A DNA stretch of 64,000 bases from Acidimicrobiia bacterium (GCA_022827785.1 JAJEIM010000030.1:62001-126000); one strand, 5' to 3'. Counted from the first letter of the stretch, positions 32,055 to 41,015 are shown. Translations and numbers: made by a program. Notes: a model not told the origin generated them from the letters alone.

Positions 32055-33416
32055 ATGACCGGGTACCGCTTCAACGGAGGCCGGGTATTGCCGTGCGAGG
32101 ACGAGACGGTCATCGGCCGGGGCTGCGTGGTGGTCGCGGACGACCGGATCGCCTGGGTCGGCGACTCCGACGCCGTACCGCCGGAGTTCCTGGCGAACGG
32201 TTACGAGGAAGTCGACACCACCGGCCTCACGGTGATGCCGGGGCTGGTCGACGGGCACATGCACATCAGTTTCGGCGAGGCCGAGTCCGAGGAGGAGCTG
32301 TCGATCTACACACCCGCCGAATACCGGGCGATCCGGGCCTCGGTCGATGCGGAGAAGGCGCTGCTGGCAGGAGTTACGTCCAGCTGCGACCCGGGAGGGC
32401 CGTACGCCGTGGCGCTCGCGGTGCGGGATGCGATCGAAGCCGGTCTCGTGCAGGGACCGCGGATGGCGTGCGCAGGCAAGCAGATCACCACCCAGCAGGG
32501 AATCGCGGACGGCTTCCCCAGCTGGATCGGGGTTCCGGAGTCGTCTTTCGGTGCGCTGGTGAGCAACCGGGACGAACTGCTCCAAGAGATCCGCAACGAG
32601 GTCAAGGACGGCGTGAACATCATCAAGATCGCCGGATCGGGCAACTCGTCCGACGAGTACGCCTCCTTCCGCCTGGAGGAACTCGAGCTGGCTGTCGACG
32701 AGTCCCACCGCCTGGGCCGGCCGGTGACCATTCACGCCCGGTCCCGCCAATCGGTCGAGTATGCGGCGCGGGCCGGCGTCGACTGGATCATGCACGCCTC
32801 CTACATGGACGAGCCAACCCTCGAGATGGTCTTGGAGAAGGACATCCCGCTGCTCCCCGCCATGACGCTGCTGGTGAACACCCTGGAAGCCAACCGGGCC
32901 AACCTGTCCCCGCCCGCGCGGGACCGTTTCAAGCGCGAGCTGGACGCGGCGGCCGCCATCCTCAGCAGGGCGCACCGGGACGGCGCCACGCTGGTCGGCG
33001 GCTCGGAGTCTGGATTCGCCATGACCCCATACGGCGAGTGGCATGCCAGGGAGATGGAGCTGTTCGTCGACCTCCTCGGCATGACCCACTTCGAGGCCCT
33101 GCTGTCGATGACCCGCAACAGCGCCATCACGCTGCCCCAGCATGCCGACTCGATCGGAACGTTGACACCGGGCAAGTACGCCGACCTGCTGGTCGTGGAC
33201 GGCAACCCGGACGAGGACGTCACCATCCTGCAGGACCGGGCCAGCATCCGCACCATCTTCAAAGCCGGGAACCCGGTCTCGGCATGGCGACCCGCCTCGC
33301 TACCCAGGTTGAAGCACCCGTTCGAGAAGACGCACGTCTACACACCGCAGGTGTACCGGTTCGATGAGCGGGCCGGAGCGTCCGACTCCTACGCGGCCTT
33401 GATCTCAACTCTTTGA
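32055..33416 (+). CDS. amidohydrolase (imidazolonepropionase/prolidase-like)
   Basis: A 453-residue metal-dependent amidohydrolase. The His-x-His is in VDGHMHISF, Lys in NIIKIAGSG may be the carboxylated bridge, and further His ligands are in TIHARSRQ and IMHASYMD. At the usual catalytic Asp position, where relatives have GTDSG, this protein has GGSESGF, so Glu or a nearby residue takes the role; that is a real departure. The C-terminal beta-sandwich ends with LTPGKYADLLVVDGNP. It hydrolyses a cyclic amide, dipeptide or similar. It lies 20 bases after the PhyH gene. Confidence 0.87.
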   Translation: MTGYRFNGGRVLPCEDETVIGRGCVVVADDRIAWVGDSDAVPPEFLANGYEEVDTTGLTVMPGLVDGHMHISFGEAESEEELSIYTPAEYRAIRASVDAEKALLAGVTSSCDPGGPYAVALAVRDAIEAGLVQGPRMACAGKQITTQQGIADGFPSWIGVPESSFGALVSNRDELLQEIRNEVKDGVNIIKIAGSGNSSDEYASFRLEELELAVDESHRLGRPVTIHARSRQSVEYAARAGVDWIMHASYMDEPTLEMVLEKDIPLLPAMTLLVNTLEANRANLSPPARDRFKRELDAAAAILSRAHRDGATLVGGSESGFAMTPYGEWHAREMELFVDLLGMTHFEALLSMTRNSAITLPQHADSIGTLTPGKYADLLVVDGNPDEDVTILQDRASIRTIFKAGNPVSAWRPASLPRLKHPFEKTHVYTPQVYRFDERAGASDSYAALISTL

Positions 33417-33466
33417 GTCGGGTCGCGTGATCGGAGACGAGATCCAGTGAAAGAGAGGAGAACTCC

Positions 33467-33811
33467 TTGAGCGACGGCTTCCCGGACTTCATCAAGGCAC
33501 TGCCGGTGCCCGACAGCCCGCTCGACATGCGCGCCTACATCGTCCCGAACGAGTACTGCATGCCGATGTTCTACGAGATCGACCACGACGTCGATGTGCC
33601 GGAACACGTCCACGGCGCCCAGTGGGGGGTGGTCCTCGAGGGCGAGATGGAGATGACGATAGGGGACGAGACCCGCACCTACCGCCAGGGTGACACCTAC
33701 ACCGTCCCAGCCGGTGTCACCCACATCACCCGGATCCGTGCCGGCTACCGGGGAATCGACGTGTTCGCAGACGCCGACCGTTACCTGCCCAAGAAGGAGA
33801 CGACACCATGA
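33467..33811 (+). CDS. cupin-domain protein
   Basis: A 114-residue single cupin starting at TTG with a GAGAGGAG site. Motif 1 is VPEHVHGAQWGVVLEGEM, with His, His and a Glu in the second strand; motif 2 is GDTYTVPAGVTHI. It may be a metal-dependent isomerase or oxygenase, or a stabilising binding protein. It overlaps the MDR oxidoreductase by ATGA, so the two are coupled. Confidence 0.84.
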   Translation: MSDGFPDFIKALPVPDSPLDMRAYIVPNEYCMPMFYEIDHDVDVPEHVHGAQWGVVLEGEMEMTIGDETRTYRQGDTYTVPAGVTHITRIRAGYRGIDVFADADRYLPKKETTP

Positions 33812-34752
33812 AGGCTGCCCTGATCACCGCACCCGGCGCGACTCCCGTCGTGGAGGAACGCGACCTGCCGGCGCCGGCCGAGGGCGAAGTCACGGTGGAA
33901 CTCGAGGCAGCTTCGCTCAACCCGGTCGACCTGGCCATCGCGTCCGGCGGGTTCTATGCCGGGCACCCGCCCATGCCCTACGTACCTGCCATCGAGGCGG
34001 TCGGCCGGGTGGAGGACGACGGTAGGCGCGTATTCGTCATGGGTGGAGGCCTGGGCGTGGTGCGGGACGGGACCGCAGCCGAGCGTTTCAACGCTCCCCC
34101 CGCGGCCCTGGTCGACATCGGTGACGACGCCGATGCCGCCACGGCCGCGGCGCTCGGAACGGCCGCCCTGGCAGGCTGGATTCCTATTACCTGGGCAGCC
34201 AGGCTGCAGCCGGGAGAGACAGCCCTCGTGCTGGGAGCGACCGGGGCGGCGGGGAGCATCGCGGTTCAAGCGGCCCGCATCGCCGGGGCGGCGAGAGTCG
34301 TGGCGGTGGGACGCAATCCCGAACGCCTGGCGGCCCTGGAGGGGATGGCCGACGCGGTCGTGTCCACCGCGGGAGACGACCTGGCAGGCCGCCTGCAGGC
34401 CGCATGCGAGGGTGGTGCCGACGTGGTCTTCGACGCCCTGTGGGGTGCTCCCCTGGAGGCTGCTCTCACCGCTACCGCGCTCGGGGCCCGGGTGATACAT
34501 GTGGGGCAGTCGGCCGGAGGAGTGGCCACGGTCGTGTCCGGACTGGTCCGCGGGAAGCAGCTCACGATCAGGGGATACAGCAACTTCGGGGTACCGCGCG
34601 ACGAGCTGGTCGCCACGTACCTGAAGATGGTCGACCTGGCGACCGCCGGGGACCTGACCTTCCCAGTCGTCACCACGCCGATCTCTGACGCCGCCTCGGC
34701 TTGGAGCGGGGTGGCGTCGGGCAACGGCAAGCAAGTGCTGATCCCCGGCTGA
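33808..34752 (+). CDS. MDR-family quinone oxidoreductase-like (zinc-free alcohol dehydrogenase family)
   Basis: A 314-residue medium-chain reductase. The GroES-like N-terminal domain opens with MKAALITAPGATPVVEERDL, and the Rossmann domain has VLGATGAAGSIAVQAARI. The usual zinc-binding Cys and His residues are missing, so it is like NADPH:quinone oxidoreductase (QOR), which reduces quinones or enones. It follows the cupin with a 4-base overlap and precedes the lipoyl gene by 16 bases. Confidence 0.87.
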   Translation: MKAALITAPGATPVVEERDLPAPAEGEVTVELEAASLNPVDLAIASGGFYAGHPPMPYVPAIEAVGRVEDDGRRVFVMGGGLGVVRDGTAAERFNAPPAALVDIGDDADAATAAALGTAALAGWIPITWAARLQPGETALVLGATGAAGSIAVQAARIAGAARVVAVGRNPERLAALEGMADAVVSTAGDDLAGRLQAACEGGADVVFDALWGAPLEAALTATALGARVIHVGQSAGGVATVVSGLVRGKQLTIRGYSNFGVPRDELVATYLKMVDLATAGDLTFPVVTTPISDAASAWSGVASGNGKQVLIPG

Positions 34753-34768
34753 GGGCGGGAATCGTCCG

Positions 34769-35047
34769 ATGGCCCACGAGGTCTTCATACCCAAGACCGG
34801 CATCTACATGGACGATTGCCACCTGATCGCCTGGCTGGTCGATGAGGGCGCCACGGTCCGGGCCGGTGAGGCGCTGTTCCTGATGGAGACCAACAAGGTG
34901 GAGATGGAGATCGAGGCGGGCGCCGGCGGGATCGTGCATCATGGGGCCCCGGTCGGCGAGGACTACCCGATCGGCAGGGTGATCGGCTGGATCGCCGAGA
35001 ATGACGCCGAGTACCGGAGCCTGGTCGAGGGAGGAGCGACCGCATGA
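34769..35047 (+). CDS. free-standing lipoyl/biotinyl-domain protein
   Basis: A 92-residue protein that is only a lipoyl domain, with the modification lysine Lys43 in FLMETNKVEMEIEA. This matches the ETDK-type lipoyl motif of 2-oxo-acid dehydrogenase E2 rather than the biotin MKM motif. It lacks the subunit-binding and acyltransferase domains of E2. The gene overlaps the E1 alpha gene by ATGA, so it is probably the swinging-arm partner of that E1. No E2 core, E3 or lipoate-ligase gene is in the window. Confidence 0.87.
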   Translation: MAHEVFIPKTGIYMDDCHLIAWLVDEGATVRAGEALFLMETNKVEMEIEAGAGGIVHHGAPVGEDYPIGRVIGWIAENDAEYRSLVEGGATA

Positions 35048-36018
35048 ACGTCCCGGATCGGACGCTGCTAGAGATGTTCGAGACGATGACGAGGATCCGC
35101 CTGTTCGAGGAGAGGGTCACGCTCGAATACCAGCGGGGCGACATGCCCGGCTTCGTCCACACCTATATCGGCGCCGAAGCGGTGGCGGCCGGGATCTGCG
35201 CCCACCTGTCGGACGACGACCTGATCGCCAGCACTCATCGCGGTCACGGGCACAGCCTCGCCAAGGGGTGCTCGATCGCCGGGATGCTCGCCGAGTTGTA
35301 CGGGCGGGAGACCGGTCTCTGCAAGGGCCGGGGAGGATCGATGCACATCGCCGATTTCGAGATCGGGATGCTGGGGGCCAACGCCATCGTCGGCGGCAGC
35401 ATCGGCCTCGCCACCGGAGGGGCGTTCGCCCAGCAGGTCAAGGGCACGTCCAACGTCTCGGTCAGCTTCTTCGGCGACGGTGGCGCCGGGCAGGGCATCC
35501 TCTACGAGTCGATGAACCTGGCCTCGATCTGGAAGCTGCCGGTCATCTACGTGTGCGAGAACAACGGCTGGGCGGAGTCCACCCCGGCGTCCTACTCGCA
35601 GAGCGTCGAGGACCTCAGCCGCCGGGCGGACGGGTTCGGCATCCCGGGCCATGTGGTGGACGGAGCGGATGTCTTCGCGGTCCACAAGGCGGCCGGGGAG
35701 GCGATCGGCCGGGCCCGCCGCGGCGACGGCCCGTCATTCATCGAGGCGAAGATCCCCCGCATCTCGGCTCACTACGTGGGCGACACCCAGAAGTACCGCG
35801 ACGAGGACGATCTCGCAGCGGCCAAGCAGAGGGATCCGCTGGAGCGATTCGGGTCGGAGCTGACCGCGGCCGGGCTGCTCGACGAAGCAGCCGTCGAGGC
35901 GATCCGCTCGGCCATCGTCGAGGAGTTGGACCGAGGCGTGGCGGCGGCCAAGGCCGATCCGTGGCCGGCCGCCGACGGCGTGACCGACTACGTCTACAGC
36001 GGGGCATATGGTGCCTAG
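35044..36018 (+). CDS. thiamine-diphosphate dehydrogenase E1 component, alpha subunit (AcoA/PdhA-like)
   Basis: A 324-residue E1 alpha. The ThDP-binding motif is FFGDGGAGQGILYES, closing near YVCENNGWAES. Other family parts are ASTHRGHGHSLAKG and KGRGGSMHI. Length and the early His motif fit acetoin dehydrogenase or branched-chain/pyruvate E1 alpha. With the beta subunit it should decarboxylate or cleave a 2-oxo acid or acyloin and pass the acyl group to the adjacent lipoyl protein. The substrate is not evident. Confidence 0.9.
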   Translation: MNVPDRTLLEMFETMTRIRLFEERVTLEYQRGDMPGFVHTYIGAEAVAAGICAHLSDDDLIASTHRGHGHSLAKGCSIAGMLAELYGRETGLCKGRGGSMHIADFEIGMLGANAIVGGSIGLATGGAFAQQVKGTSNVSVSFFGDGGAGQGILYESMNLASIWKLPVIYVCENNGWAESTPASYSQSVEDLSRRADGFGIPGHVVDGADVFAVHKAAGEAIGRARRGDGPSFIEAKIPRISAHYVGDTQKYRDEDDLAAAKQRDPLERFGSELTAAGLLDEAAVEAIRSAIVEELDRGVAAAKADPWPAADGVTDYVYSGAYGA

Positions 36019-37027
36019 GAGACCGATCACCATGCTCCAGGCCGTGGGCGAGGCCATGTACCAGGCGATGGAGGCCGACGAGACGGTGGTCGTATACGGC
36101 GAGGACGTGGTCGGCGGGGCGGGGCTCGGCGAGCCGTACGAGGGGGCTATGGGAGGAACCTTCGGGGCCACCAGGGGCCTGTTCCACAGGTTCGGGCGCA
36201 CCCGGGTCCGGGACACCCCCATCTCCGAGGCGGGCCTGGTCGGCGTCGCGGTCGGCGCGGCGGCGTCCGGGATCCGGCCCGTGGTCGACATGATGTGGTC
36301 CAGCTTCACGCCACTGGCCTTCGACCAGATCCACAACCAGGCCGCCAAGCTGCGCTACATGTTCGGGGGCCAGGCGAGCGTCCCCCTCGTGCTGCGCATG
36401 GCCATCGGGGCCGGGCTGGGAGCGGCCGGGCAGCACTCCGACACGCTCTACTCCCTCTACACCCACCTGCCCGGGATCAAGGTGGTGGTGCCGACGACCC
36501 CGCACGACGCCAAGGGGCTGCTGCTGGCGGCCATCGCCGATGACGATCCGGTGCTGTTCTTCGAGCACATGCGCCTCTACAACACCCGCCAGGAGGTGCC
36601 GGAGGAGCCCTACACCGTCCCCCTCGGCTCGGCCTCGGTCACCCGTCCGGGAACCGATGTGACCATCGTCGGGGTCTCGTACATGGCGAAGCTGGCGCTG
36701 GAGGTGGCCGGCGCCCTGGCCTCGGACGGCATCGAGGCGGAGGTGATCGACCCCAGAACCCTCTCGCCCCTCGATTCGGAGACCATCCTGACGTCGGTTC
36801 GCAAGACCGGGCGGCTAGTGGTGGTGGACGAGAGCCCGCCCCGGTGCAGCATCGCCGCCGATCTCGCCGCCATGGTCTCCGAGCACGCATTCGACGCGCT
36901 GGCCGCCCCGGTGCGGAGGGTGACCTCCCCCCACTCTCCGGTGCCCCTGAGCCCACCCCTCGAAAACGCTTACATCCCCGACGCGGAAAGGATCAGAGCA
37001 GCCGTCGACACGGTCCTGAACCGGTAA
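36008..37027 (+). CDS. thiamine-diphosphate dehydrogenase E1 component, beta subunit (AcoB/PdhB-like)
   Basis: A 339-residue E1 beta (transketolase central and C-terminal domains). Family motifs include VVYGEDVVGGAGLG, DTPISEAGLVGVAVGAA, RMAIGAGLGAAGQHSDTLYS and VEVIDPRTLSPLD-like VIDPRTLSPLD. It overlaps the alpha gene by 11 bases. GTG 36011 and ATG 36032 are alternative starts. It is the last gene of the run that begins at the PhyH gene; no E2 or E3 gene follows. Confidence 0.9.
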   Translation: MVPRRPITMLQAVGEAMYQAMEADETVVVYGEDVVGGAGLGEPYEGAMGGTFGATRGLFHRFGRTRVRDTPISEAGLVGVAVGAAASGIRPVVDMMWSSFTPLAFDQIHNQAAKLRYMFGGQASVPLVLRMAIGAGLGAAGQHSDTLYSLYTHLPGIKVVVPTTPHDAKGLLLAAIADDDPVLFFEHMRLYNTRQEVPEEPYTVPLGSASVTRPGTDVTIVGVSYMAKLALEVAGALASDGIEAEVIDPRTLSPLDSETILTSVRKTGRLVVVDESPPRCSIAADLAAMVSEHAFDALAAPVRRVTSPHSPVPLSPPLENAYIPDAERIRAAVDTVLNR

Positions 37028-37292
37028 CGGCTCTCCAGCCTCAGCACCGCGCTCTGATCTTCTTCCAACCTCGACCGGAAAGGCCGGCAGCGGCGCATCG
37101 CCTGATCCATGCGCGGCGGGAACCGTTAATGCCGCCAGGTCGATCCTCGCCCTCGAAGGCACCGCACCCTGGCATCTGGTAGCTTGCCATGTGAGGCTGC
37201 GATCCTGGGGAGGCGGCAGTTCATGGGTTCAGCCCGACGTGCGGCCAGGAGTCCGGGTTCGAACCTGAACAGACCTTCTGCGATGGGTTCTG
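37028..37292. other. intergenic region upstream of the molybdenum hydroxylase operon
   Basis: 265 bases with no convincing gene. An inverted repeat TGGCA (37170-37174), 10 bases, TGCCA (37185-37189) could be an operator. A GGTTCGAACC palindrome at 37256-37265 looks like a tRNA T-loop, but no tRNA surrounds it. The promoter of the coxMSL-type genes should be here. Confidence 0.4.
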
Positions 37293-38153
37293 ATGCGGCC
37301 GCCTGACTTCGCCTTCCACACGTCGCCGACGCTCGAGGACGCCGTCTCGGTCCTCGCGAGCGAGAACGGCTCGATGGCGCTCGCCGGTGGCCAGAGCCTT
37401 ATCCCGATGCTGCGCTTCCGGCTGGTCCGCCCTTCCGTCGTCGTCGATATCGGAAGGATCGAGGGCTTGGACACCATCGAGTCGTCCGAGGACATTCTCG
37501 AGATAGGAGCCCTGGTGACGACGAACCGGGTGGCGCAGAGCTCGGAGGTCCGCGCCCTCTCCCCGCTGTGGGCGGACGCAGCTTCTGCGATCGCCGATCC
37601 GCTGGTACGCAACCTCGGCACGGTGGGCGGCAACCTGGCTCACGCCGACCCTCTCAACGATCTACCTGCCGCCCTGGTGGCCGCCCGCGGACGGGTCGTG
37701 GCGGAGGGGGCGAACGGAACGCGGGTGATCGAGAGCGACGACCTCTTCGCCGGACCCTTCGAGACCTCCCTCCGGCGGGCCGAGTTGATTACCGGAATCC
37801 GGCTGCCAAGGAGCTCAGCCGGCGCGTACGAGAAGATGAAGCGCGCCGCGGCCGACTACGGGGTGGCCGGCGTAGCCGTCCAGATAACCGGGAACGGGTC
37901 GGGACGGATCGCAGTTGCCGGGATCGCGGTGACGGGAGGCGAGGAGGTCGCCACCCGTGCTCGCGAGGCCGAGACCCTCCTGGTGGGATCGGACGCCGAT
38001 CCTTCGACGATCGCCCGGGCCGCGGCGGCGACCGCGGCAGCCGCCAGGATGCCCGGGGACGAGCGCGGGAGCCCGCGCTACAAGAGCGAGCTCGTCAAGG
38101 TGCTGGCCGGGCGCGCCATCCGGCGCGCCATGGAACGGGGGGCCGCCGGATGA
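37293..38153 (+). CDS. molybdenum hydroxylase FAD-binding subunit (CoxM-like)
   Basis: A 286-residue medium subunit of a xanthine-oxidase-family enzyme. FAD-binding motifs are ALAGGQSLIPMLRFR and LGTVGGNLAHADP. It passes electrons from the iron-sulfur subunit to FAD and then to an acceptor. Start ATG 37293 opens right at the conserved N-terminus (PPDFAFHTSPTLEDA). It is the first of three genes joined by 4-base overlaps: medium, small and large subunit, the common coxMSL order. Confidence 0.91.
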   Translation: MRPPDFAFHTSPTLEDAVSVLASENGSMALAGGQSLIPMLRFRLVRPSVVVDIGRIEGLDTIESSEDILEIGALVTTNRVAQSSEVRALSPLWADAASAIADPLVRNLGTVGGNLAHADPLNDLPAALVAARGRVVAEGANGTRVIESDDLFAGPFETSLRRAELITGIRLPRSSAGAYEKMKRAAADYGVAGVAVQITGNGSGRIAVAGIAVTGGEEVATRAREAETLLVGSDADPSTIARAAAATAAAARMPGDERGSPRYKSELVKVLAGRAIRRAMERGAAG

Positions 38154-38617
38154 AGGTCAGCGTGGTGGTCAACGGCGCCGGACACGTAGTCGACTGCCAT
38201 CCCTCGACGTTACTCGTACATCTACTCCGGGAGGAGCTACAGCTGACGGGAACCCATGTGGGCTGCGACACCAGCAGTTGCGGCGCCTGCACGGTGATCC
38301 TCGACGGGGCCGCCGTCAAGTCCTGCACCGTCCTCGCCGGCCAGGCCGACGGCAGAGAGATCGAGACCGTCGAAGGGCTCGGGCCCGACGGAAGGCTGGG
38401 CCCCCTTCAGCGGGCCTTCGCCGAGCACTTCGCCCTTCAATGCGGGTTCTGCACGTCCGGTTTCCTGATGGCTGCCACCGCGCTACTACGCGAGAACCCC
38501 GAACCATCCGAGTCGGAGGTCCGCAAGGCCCTGGAGGGCAATCTCTGCCGGTGCACGGGCTACCAGCACATAGTCGACGCCGTACTCTCCGATCCAACGG
38601 GGAGTGGGCAGCCATGA
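38150..38617 (+). CDS. molybdenum hydroxylase [2Fe-2S] subunit (CoxS-like)
   Basis: A 155-residue small subunit with two [2Fe-2S] clusters. The plant-type cluster uses Cys39, Cys44, Cys47 and Cys59 (HVGCDTSSCGACTV). The second helical cluster uses LQCGFCTSG and the CRC of LCRCTGYQ. All eight ligands are present. It is coupled by ATGA overlaps on both sides. Confidence 0.95.
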   Translation: MKVSVVVNGAGHVVDCHPSTLLVHLLREELQLTGTHVGCDTSSCGACTVILDGAAVKSCTVLAGQADGREIETVEGLGPDGRLGPLQRAFAEHFALQCGFCTSGFLMAATALLRENPEPSESEVRKALEGNLCRCTGYQHIVDAVLSDPTGSGQP

Positions 38618-40929
38618 CCTCCATCGGCGCCCGGCTACCCCGCAAGGAGGATCCCCGCATCCTGGCCGGCAAGGGCCGGTACGTCGACGACCTCACCGTG
38701 CCCCACATGGTCCACGCCTCGTTCGTACGGAGCCCCTTCGCGCACGCCGACATCACGTCGGTCGACCTGGCCGGGGCGCGAGAGACGCCGGGGGTGGTCG
38801 CCTCGTACTCAGGATCCGAGTCGGCCGCAGGGATGCCCCTGATCCCGACCGCCGCAGCCGATTGGGCCCCGCCGAGGACCCCCCTCACGGGGGACCGGGT
38901 CCTCTACGTGGGCGAGCCGGTAGCGATGGTGCTGGCAAGTGACCCGCGGACGGCCGTCAACGGCGCCGAGCGGGTCGATGTGGACTACGAACCCCTGCCC
39001 CACGTCCTCGACCCTTGGGAAGCGCTCTCCCCCGGGGCGCCGCTGGTGCACCCGGACCGCGGCACCAACAAGATAGGCGAGATCCACAAGGTGATCGGCG
39101 ATCCCGATGATGCCTTCGCCCGGGCCCACCACGTCGTGTCCCGCCGCCTGACCGTGCAACGGATATCGGCCTCCCCGATGGAACCCCGCGCCATCCTGGC
39201 GGTGCCGGAGCCGTCCACCGGCCATCTCACCGTGTGGCTGTCCTGCCAGGGGCCACACACCCTCCGCACATGGCTCGCACACATCTTCGAGCTCGACGAA
39301 TCCAAGCTCCGCATCGTCGCCCCGGACGTGGGCGGCGGCTTCGGTAGCAAGCTCAACCTCTACTCGGACGAGTTGGCCGTCATCTGGGCGGCACTGGAGT
39401 TGGGTGTCCCCGTGAAGTGGGTGGAGACCCGGACCGAGAACTTCACGGCAGGCGTTCATGCCAGGGACCAGATCCACGACGCCGAGCTCGCCCTCGACTC
39501 CCGGGGGAAGATCCTGGCGCTCCGCAGCCACTTCGTGGGGGATCTCGGCGCCTACTTCCACTTCTTCACACCGGTCGTCCCGGATCTGACGATCGACACC
39601 CTCACCGGCAACTACGACATCCCCAGCGTCGACATCAAGCTGGAGAAGGTCTTCACCAACAAGATGTCGATCGAGGCTCTGCGTGGTTCGGGCCGGGCCG
39701 AGGCCACCTTCGTCCAGGAGAGGCTGATCGAGGAGGCCGCCCGGGAACTCGGCATCGATCCGGTCGAGATGAGGCTACGCAACCTGGTCGCTCCCGACCA
39801 ACTCCCGTACCGCACCCCCTTCGGCCTTACCTACACCGGCGGCGACTACCCGGCATTGCTGGAAAGAGCGGCGGAACTGGTGGGCTACCAGGCGGTACGG
39901 ACCCGCCAGGCGGAGGCGAGGAAGGTAGGTCGCCATATCGGAGTCGGTTTCGCCACCTATAACCTCCTCTGCGGTTTCTCCCCGTCGGGTCACGACTGGA
40001 ATCCGATGAAGTTCTTCCCCGGCCACGAGTCGACGCTGATCCGGGTGGACCCCCAGGGCAAGGCGGTCGTCTACTCGGGCCTCTGCCCGCAGGGGCAGGG
40101 ATCGGATACGGTCGTCGCCCAGATCGTCGCCGACCAGTTGCAGATACCCTTCGATCACATCACGGTCACCCACGGAGACACCGAGACCATCCCGTTCGGC
40201 GGAGGCACCCATGGCAGCCGGGGCGCGGTGGTCGGCGGCCATGCCGCACTGGTGGCGGCCGAACGCGTGGTGGAGAAGGCGCGGCAGGTGGCGGCCGCCA
40301 TGCTGGAGGCCGCCGCTCAGGACATCGCTTACGAGGACGGCGTGTTCACGGTGGTCGGTAGCCCCGAGACCGCGGTGTCCTGGCACGAGGTGGCGGAGGA
40401 GGCCCATTTCCTCAAGCGCTGCGGGCCGATGTTCGAGCCGGGGCTCGAGGCCACGGCGTTCTACGACCCGCCTGATGTCAACTTCGCGTTCGGCGCCAAC
40501 GCAGCCGTTGTGGAGGTGGACACGGAGACCGGGAAGGTGAAGATCCTCGACTTCGTGTCGGTCGACGACTACGGGGTAGGGATCAACCCGGGGATCGTGG
40601 ACGGCCAGATACACGGCGGGATCGCCCAGGGAATCGGACAGGCTCTCTACGAGCAGGTCAGCCATGACGAGTCCGGCCAGGTTCCGTCCGCCAGCTTCTC
40701 CGCCTACCTGCTCCCCTCCGCGATGGAGGTGCCGCGGCTGACCCTGGACAACATGGTCTCACCGTCGGACACCCCGCTGGGTGTGCGAGGGGTCGGCGAA
40801 TCTGGCACCCTCGCCTCGCCGCCCGCGATAGCCAACGCGGTCGCCGACGCTCTCGCTCCCTTCGGCGTCCGGATCGACAGAACCCCTCTCCGTCCTGACG
40901 TCGTCTGGGAGTTGATGCACCCTGAGTAG
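38614..40929 (+). CDS. molybdenum hydroxylase large (molybdopterin) subunit, form II CoxL-like
   Basis: A 771-residue catalytic subunit. Cofactor-binding motifs include VGGGFGSKLNLYSDE and the Gln-rich SGLCPQGQGSDTV; the active-site Glu lies in GVRGVGESGTL near the C-terminus. The signature loop at residues 355-361 reads ALRGSGR. True form I CO dehydrogenase has AYRCSFR with a catalytic Cys, while form II relatives have AYRGAGR; this one is a variant of the second, so CO is not the expected substrate. These enzymes hydroxylate aromatic N-heterocycles, purines or aldehydes using water. Given the neighbouring amidase and amidohydrolase, an N-heterocycle is plausible but unproven. Confidence 0.91.
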   Translation: MTSIGARLPRKEDPRILAGKGRYVDDLTVPHMVHASFVRSPFAHADITSVDLAGARETPGVVASYSGSESAAGMPLIPTAAADWAPPRTPLTGDRVLYVGEPVAMVLASDPRTAVNGAERVDVDYEPLPHVLDPWEALSPGAPLVHPDRGTNKIGEIHKVIGDPDDAFARAHHVVSRRLTVQRISASPMEPRAILAVPEPSTGHLTVWLSCQGPHTLRTWLAHIFELDESKLRIVAPDVGGGFGSKLNLYSDELAVIWAALELGVPVKWVETRTENFTAGVHARDQIHDAELALDSRGKILALRSHFVGDLGAYFHFFTPVVPDLTIDTLTGNYDIPSVDIKLEKVFTNKMSIEALRGSGRAEATFVQERLIEEAARELGIDPVEMRLRNLVAPDQLPYRTPFGLTYTGGDYPALLERAAELVGYQAVRTRQAEARKVGRHIGVGFATYNLLCGFSPSGHDWNPMKFFPGHESTLIRVDPQGKAVVYSGLCPQGQGSDTVVAQIVADQLQIPFDHITVTHGDTETIPFGGGTHGSRGAVVGGHAALVAAERVVEKARQVAAAMLEAAAQDIAYEDGVFTVVGSPETAVSWHEVAEEAHFLKRCGPMFEPGLEATAFYDPPDVNFAFGANAAVVEVDTETGKVKILDFVSVDDYGVGINPGIVDGQIHGGIAQGIGQALYEQVSHDESGQVPSASFSAYLLPSAMEVPRLTLDNMVSPSDTPLGVRGVGESGTLASPPAIANAVADALAPFGVRIDRTPLRPDVVWELMHPE

Positions 40930-41015
40930 ACAACACTTCGCGGATCGGTTCGTCGATACAAGTCTGTAGAGGGGTTGCGCCGTGCGGCCGCATGCTCCTC
41001 GTGCCGCCCACCCTG

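Noticed and set aside
37256-37265. GGTTCGAACC, which looks like a tRNA T-loop
   Set aside because: The flanking bases do not form a T-stem, acceptor stem or anticodon arm; it is simply a palindrome in an intergenic region.
38614-40929. CO dehydrogenase large subunit (coxL)
   Set aside because: The AYRCSFR loop with the catalytic Cys is absent; the sequence has ALRGSGR, so only the broader molybdenum hydroxylase family is supported.
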